NCBI GenBank assembly: GCA_028873535.1
Contig: JAGWIJ010000001.1
Coordinates: forward strand, 39,179-103,178
Source of the DNA: Pseudomonadota bacterium
Lineage (GTDB): Bacteria; Pseudomonadota; Gammaproteobacteria; Burkholderiales; Ferrovaceae
DNA: 64,000 nucleotides
Direction: 5' to 3'
The notes below the pieces were generated by a model that ran no database searches, had not been told where the DNA came from, and saw only the letters and a program-made list of their open reading frames with translations. Below, one piece after another: positions 61,005 through 64,000 of this stretch (the first letter of the stretch is position 1; each line of letters begins with the position of its first letter). Position numbers and translations under genes: made by a program.

Positions 61005-61018
61005 TTGACCCAGGTCAA
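61005..61018 (-). promoter_or_regulatory. ANR/FNR box of the hemerythrin-nnr promoter
   Basis: TTGACCCAGGTCAA fits TTGAY-N4-RTCAA with GC ends (TTGAC/GTCAA). Reading toward the hemerythrin gene, 22 nt lead to TACTGT (60977-60982), a -10 sharing TA and T with the consensus. The predicted start is 60970, 23 nt upstream of the GTG, with room for the GGAG ribosome site. Confidence 0.8.
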
Positions 61019-61081
61019 CTCGGGCTGGCGCACGCGCCGACCTCGGTCAGGCACGCCGTCGGGGGCTCCTCAAAAATTGTT

Positions 61082-61096
61082 TTGTGCGCCGCACAA
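61082..61096. promoter_or_regulatory. TTGTGC-N3-GCACAA operator-like inverted repeat upstream of phasin
   Basis: A 15-bp palindrome (TTGTGCGCCGCACAA) between A- and T-runs lies just upstream of a TTGACT -35 that would drive the phasin gene. TGC-rich palindromes of this kind are known operators of the PHB-responsive repressor PhaR. The assignment here rests on position and resemblance only. Confidence 0.5.
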
Positions 61097-61246
61097 TTTT
61101 TCTTGACTTTGATTCAAGACCGGTTCATTCTGGCGTTGTTGCGATGCAGCATCTCCCGCCAACGTCCTTCGGAAAGGTGCGCTGGCGACCAACGGCACCA
61201 CGGTGCCACTGACCACCTGAGCCCCACCCGACCAAGGAGAAACACC

Positions 61247-61786
61247 ATGCAAGTCAACCTGCCCAAGAACATCACCGAAGCCCAGACCGCCGCCGTCGAC
61301 CTGATCACCGCCACCGGCCATGCCGTGCTGAACGGTGTCGCCGAAATCGCGCCGCTGAGTGTCGAAACCGCGCGCAACGTGTTCAACGAAGCTGCGACCC
61401 TGGCCACCACCCTGCCGGCCGTCAAGACGCCGCAGGACCTCGTGACCCTGAACACCAACTACCTCGAAGCCCTGCGCGACAGCGCCACCAGCTACAGCCG
61501 CAGCGTGTACGAAGTGGCCAGCGAAACCCAGGCCAAGCTGAACAGCCTGTTCGAAGCCCACGTCAGCGAACTGCAGAAGGGTGTCCACAAGGCCATCGAA
61601 GAAGCCGCCAGCCACGCCCCCGCCGGCGCCAATGGCGTGGTCGACTTCCTGAAGTCCTTCACCACCGCCAGCGTCAACAGCTTCCAGGAAGCCAGCAACA
61701 CCCTGCGCAAGGCCACCGAGACCGCCGTGGCCAACGCCACGGCAGCGCCGGCCGCCGCCGCACGCAAGGGCAAGACCGCCGCCTGA
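61247..61786 (+). CDS. phaP: phasin (PHA granule-associated protein)
   Basis: A 179-aa granule-surface protein of polyhydroxyalkanoate storage. The ATG at 61247 has an AAGGAG ribosome site. It is helical and amphipathic throughout: AAVDLITATGHAVLNGVAEIAPLSVETARNVFNEA, NTNYLEALRDSATSYSRSVYEVASETQAKLNSLFEAHVSELQ, and an Ala/Lys-rich tail AAARKGKTAA. This is the standard Phasin_2 pattern. A strong terminator follows, so it is monocistronic. No phaC, phaZ or phaR gene is in the window. Confidence 0.92.
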   Translation: MQVNLPKNITEAQTAAVDLITATGHAVLNGVAEIAPLSVETARNVFNEAATLATTLPAVKTPQDLVTLNTNYLEALRDSATSYSRSVYEVASETQAKLNSLFEAHVSELQKGVHKAIEEAASHAPAGANGVVDFLKSFTTASVNSFQEASNTLRKATETAVANATAAPAAAARKGKTAA

Positions 61787-61800
61787 TCGGCGTCTTGCGA

Positions 61801-61839
61801 CCGGGCAGTCGGTTTTGGCCGGCTGCCCGGTTTTTTTTT
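61801..61839 (+). terminator. rho-independent terminator of the phasin gene
   Basis: CCGGGCAGTCGG and CCGGCTGCCCGG form a 12-bp stem with one G-T pair and a 6-nt loop, then nine T residues. It begins 14 bp after the phasin stop. Confidence 0.95.
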
Positions 61840-61936
61840 GCGCTCGAATGTCATGCGCATCAGCGCCCAATCCTGTCCTTGAACCGAAGGGCCCACTGAC
61901 CGCAGGCGCCTGGCAGCGCGTCCGGCCAGCGCTTGT

Positions 61937-62443
61937 TCAGCCGACGACCAGGATGTCGTCCAGGCGCGCGCGCTCCAGGATGCGCTGAACGGCCACCAGG
62001 TCGGCGGCACGACGCGCACGCACGGCCAGCAGCAGACAGCCGTCGCGAACCTTGGATTCGTAGTGCAGGGCTTCGACTTCCGACAGGCCCATGCCGACCA
62101 GCACGCCAGACACGCCGCCGACAGCGGCCCCCAGCGCGGCGCCACTCAATGCCGCCACGATCGGTCCGGCAGCCAGATACAGACCCATGCCGGGAATGGT
62201 GAGAATGCCAGCACCGGCCAGCAGGCCCACCACGCTGCCGGCAATGCTGCCGGCGCGACGCGCAGCCTTGACAGTGGGCCGGCGTGCGATCCGGGTGGCC
62301 AGGCTGTCGGCGATGCTGCCGGGCCGGTCGGCCACCAGCAGCGAAATTTCGACGGCCGAGGCCGCAACCCGGCGCAAGCGGCTCACCACGGCATCGATAT
62401 CGAAGGATTCCGGGGCAGTACAGATGATGGCGGTCGACATCAT
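61937..62443 (-). CDS. glycine-zipper stress-type protein (YflT-like)
   Basis: A 168-aa protein. A positively charged N-terminal part (about 1-65) is followed by a long small-residue stretch (AGSIAGSVVGLLAGAGILTIPGMGLYLAAGPIVAALSGAALGAAVGGVSGVLVGMG), which forms a glycine-zipper hairpin. The tail LSEVEALHYESKVRDGCLLLAVRARRAADLVAVQRILERA matches the general-stress 17M/YflT type of sequence. The start has GGAGAGC upstream. Its role is unknown. It ends shortly after the phasin terminator on the opposite strand. Confidence 0.65.
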   Translation of the reverse strand: MMSTAIICTAPESFDIDAVVSRLRRVAASAVEISLLVADRPGSIADSLATRIARRPTVKAARRAGSIAGSVVGLLAGAGILTIPGMGLYLAAGPIVAALSGAALGAAVGGVSGVLVGMGLSEVEALHYESKVRDGCLLLAVRARRAADLVAVQRILERARLDDILVVG

Positions 62444-62591
62444 GCTCTCCTGGTTTGAAGGGACTGCCTACCCCCGTGCGCAGTCTATTTGTGCATTACA
62501 CGCTTATCTGCGGGGAAGTGAAAGACCATCTCCCCTGAGGAATGTTTCAAAACGTTACTAAAGCGCGACCGGCAAAAACCGCTGCAAACCA
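62444..62591. other. non-coding stretch between the glycine-zipper gene and the aldo-keto reductase
   Basis: No ORF or RNA is seen. It is more AT-rich than its surroundings and holds an imperfect palindrome GTTTCAAAAC near 62546 and a T-run near 62595, without a definite hairpin terminator. Confidence 0.4.
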
Positions 62592-63635
62592 TCATTTTTC
62601 CCAATCAGTGCTCGGTGCCCGCCACAGGTCCACGCCCCCTTCCTGGGCGTGCGCGTCGATGGCGGCAAGCTCTTCGGAACTGAAATCGAGGCGTGCCAGC
62701 GCAGCGACATTCTCGCGGATCTGGGCCGCGCTGCTGGCGCCGATCAGGGTCGAACTCACCCTGGGATCGCGCAGCACCCACGCCAGCGCCATCTGCGCCA
62801 GGCTCTGTCCGCGTGCCTGTGCGATGCCATTCAAGGCATTGATGCGCGCCAGGTTTTCCGGCGACAGATGGCTGCGCGCCAGCGAATCACCGCCGGGCCG
62901 GTTGATGCGCGCATTGTCGGGAATCCCGCGCAGGTACTTGTCGCTCAGCAGGCCCTGCGCCAGGGCCGTGAAAGTGATGCAGCCGGCGCCGACCTCCTGC
63001 AGCGTGTCCAGCAGGCCCTGCTCGATCCAGCGGTTGAGCAGGTTGTAGGACGGCTGGTGGATCAGCAGCGGCACACCTTCCGCCTTCAGCAGGCGCGCCA
63101 TCTCGGCGCTCTTGCCCGGCGAATAGGACGAGATGCCGACATACAGTGCCTTGCCCTGGCGCACGGCGCTGGCGAGCGCGCCGACGGTCTCCTCGAGCGG
63201 CGTGTGCGGGTCGAAGCGGTGCGAGTAGAAGATGTCGACGTAATCCAGACCGAGCCGGCGCAGCGACTGGTCGAGACTGGCCAGCACGTATTTGCGCGAG
63301 CCGCCGCCCTGTCCATAGGGCCCCGGCCACATCTCCCAGCCGGCCTTGGTGGAGATCAGCAGTTCGTCCCGATGGGCGTGCAGGTCCTCGCGCAGGATGC
63401 GACCGAAATTGCGCTCGGCGCTGCCGAAGGGGGGCCCATAGTTGTTGGCGAGGTCAAAATGCGTGATGCCGAGGTCGAAGGCGGTCCACACCATTTCACG
63501 CTGCTGCGACAGCGGCGTGGTGTCGCCGAAGTTGTGCCACAGCCCGAGTGACAGCAGTGGCAGTTGGAGCCCGCTATGTCCGCAGTGCCGGTAGTGCATC
63601 TGTGCATAGCGCTGCGCGTCGGGAAGGTAACTCAT
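62592..63635 (-). CDS. aldo-keto reductase (YghZ / L-glyceraldehyde-3-phosphate reductase type)
   Basis: A 347-aa NADPH-dependent (beta/alpha)8 reductase. The ATG at 63635 (MSYLPDAQRYAQMHYRHCG) has a GAGGA ribosome site; the track start at 63677 is upstream without support. The catalytic tetrad region shows DLGITHFDLANNYGPPFGSAERNFG (Asp, Tyr), LISTKAGW (Lys) and DIFYSHRFDPHTPLEETVGAL (His). The YghZ subgroup motif GQGGGSRKYVLASLDQSLRRLGLDYVDIFYSH is present, as is the cofactor segment STLIGASSAAQIREN. This group reduces toxic aldehydes such as methylglyoxal. Confidence 0.93.
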   Translation of the reverse strand: MSYLPDAQRYAQMHYRHCGHSGLQLPLLSLGLWHNFGDTTPLSQQREMVWTAFDLGITHFDLANNYGPPFGSAERNFGRILREDLHAHRDELLISTKAGWEMWPGPYGQGGGSRKYVLASLDQSLRRLGLDYVDIFYSHRFDPHTPLEETVGALASAVRQGKALYVGISSYSPGKSAEMARLLKAEGVPLLIHQPSYNLLNRWIEQGLLDTLQEVGAGCITFTALAQGLLSDKYLRGIPDNARINRPGGDSLARSHLSPENLARINALNGIAQARGQSLAQMALAWVLRDPRVSSTLIGASSAAQIRENVAALARLDFSSEELAAIDAHAQEGGVDLWRAPSTDWEK

Positions 63636-63746
63636 CAGGAAATCCTCGTTGCGGCGTCCGAAATGACAGCGGACCACGACGCAGGGCGTTCGTGGTCCGG
63701 CGGGCGGCCAGCGTTCCGCGCGATGCGGAACGGCCGTGGCGCGATG

Positions 63747-64000
63747 TTACTGCTTGCAGGCCTTGCCGTGGTCGGCCTTGAAACCTTTTGCAACGGCATC
63801 GGCTTCGCTCATGTATTCGCCTTGCTTGGTTTTGCCATACCAGCGATCGCCTTGGCAGTGATAGACCTTGGTCCCTTCGTTGGCCCACACCTTGCCAACC
63901 CCACCGCCAGGGGCGGCCGCGGCAGCCGGCTTCGGCATGTCCTTCCTGGAAGCAGCCGGTGCCGCAGCGGCGGGCGCGGCAGCAGCGGCAGCAGGCGCGG
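63747..64000 (-). CDS. Ala/Pro-rich protein with YMSEADA tail (start beyond right edge)
   Basis: The C-terminal 84 codons of a longer gene; the track's ATG at 63938 is internal, because the frame stays open to the window edge. The visible N-terminal part is an Ala/Pro low-complexity linker. The compact domain reads [49 protein letters not shown], with two Cys that may form a disulfide. Short domains with this [14 protein letters not shown] pattern occur in secreted betaproteobacterial proteins. The function is unknown. Confidence 0.75.
   Translation of the reverse strand, partial: APAAAAAAPAAAAPAASRKDMPKPAAAAAPGGGVGKVWANEGTKVYHCQGDRWYGKTKQGEYMSEADAVAKGFKADHGKACKQ

Larger units (their letters stand above)
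60948..61246. promoter_or_regulatory. 299-bp regulatory region between hemerythrin and phasin genes
   Basis: No gene is seen in this region. It holds the ANR box and core promoter of the hemerythrin gene (60970-61018). Further right lie a TTGTGC-N3-GCACAA inverted repeat and a TTGACT -35 (61103-61108) with a poor -10 for the phasin gene. The phasin ribosome site AAGGAG is near its right end. Confidence 0.6.

Noticed and set aside
61098-61117. Second FNR-like box TTGACTTTGATTCAA before the phasin gene
   Set aside because: The half-sites are separated by five bases instead of four, and one half-site is poor; it is better read as a -35 region.

Overview
The window is a continuous, GC-rich, gene-dense chromosomal segment. 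Its gene content points to a facultatively aerobic betaproteobacterium (Rhodocyclales, Nitrosomonadales or Burkholderiales-like). The support is a cbb3 oxidase cluster with its own Fnr/Anr regulator, a phasin, divergent uvrB/tyrB-type genes, EttA, an MdtABC-type RND operon, DUF5666 and glycine-zipper lipoproteins, and ANR-type operator palindromes. I cannot name the genus. No phage, IS element, CRISPR array or rRNA operon is visible.

Layout. 1-9.6 kb: the N-terminal two thirds of a Cache/HAMP/PAS chemoreceptor (cut by the left edge), a DUF5666 lipoprotein, a small membrane protein, beta-carbonic anhydrase, an orphan TAXI-type membrane protein, an ECF sigma/anti-sigma pair divergent from a cytochrome b561 + sulfite-oxidase-fold pair (YedZ1/YedY1-like), and two envelope proteins sharing a C-terminal Cys motif. 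9.8-16.7 kb: ettA, a large SNF2 helicase whose frame runs antisense into ettA, and a lone mlaF-like ABC gene. 16.8-26.5 kb: an RND efflux operon (mdtA-mdtB-mdtC-nodT) followed by an orphan LuxR-type response regulator. 26.6-30.7 kb: glutamine-dependent NAD synthetase, a chemoreceptor without a large sensor domain, and fnr/anr. 30.7-39.2 kb, all on the minus strand: safE-ccoI-ccoS, then an ANR box, then ccoNOQP-ccoG-fixH(short). 39.3-43.3 kb: nudC, an FAD-linked oxidase and mtnA with overlapping ends, then a cAMP-binding-domain protein. 43.3-52.7 kb, minus strand: uvrB, two tandem M13 metallopeptidases, and dnaE2 behind a near-perfect LexA box. 52.8-58.8 kb: aromatic aminotransferase, tRNA-Asn, then an unusual block (zeta-like P-loop kinase, YbjN/CesT-like chaperone, divergent WYL regulator) and a CBS-pair protein. 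58.9-64 kb: small membrane protein, NAD(P)H-hydrate epimerase with a decayed dehydratase half, hemerythrin, phasin, glycine-zipper stress protein, aldo-keto reductase, and a partial Ala/Pro-rich protein at the right edge.

How it fits together. The low-oxygen module is the most coherent theme. Fnr/Anr is encoded 5-6 kb from its probable targets. Three TTGAY-N4-RTCAA boxes lie upstream of ccoN, safE-ccoI-ccoS and the hemerythrin-nnr pair. In each case the next 22 nt lead to a possible -10, as expected for class II activation. The second theme is SOS: dnaE2 carries a LexA palindrome that overlaps its -10 and almost touches the start codon, which implies a very short or absent 5' leader. The best candidate for an undescribed system is the kinase/chaperone-like/WYL block next to tRNA-Asn at 54.2-58.1 kb; its function is unknown and the grouping is an inference from gene order.
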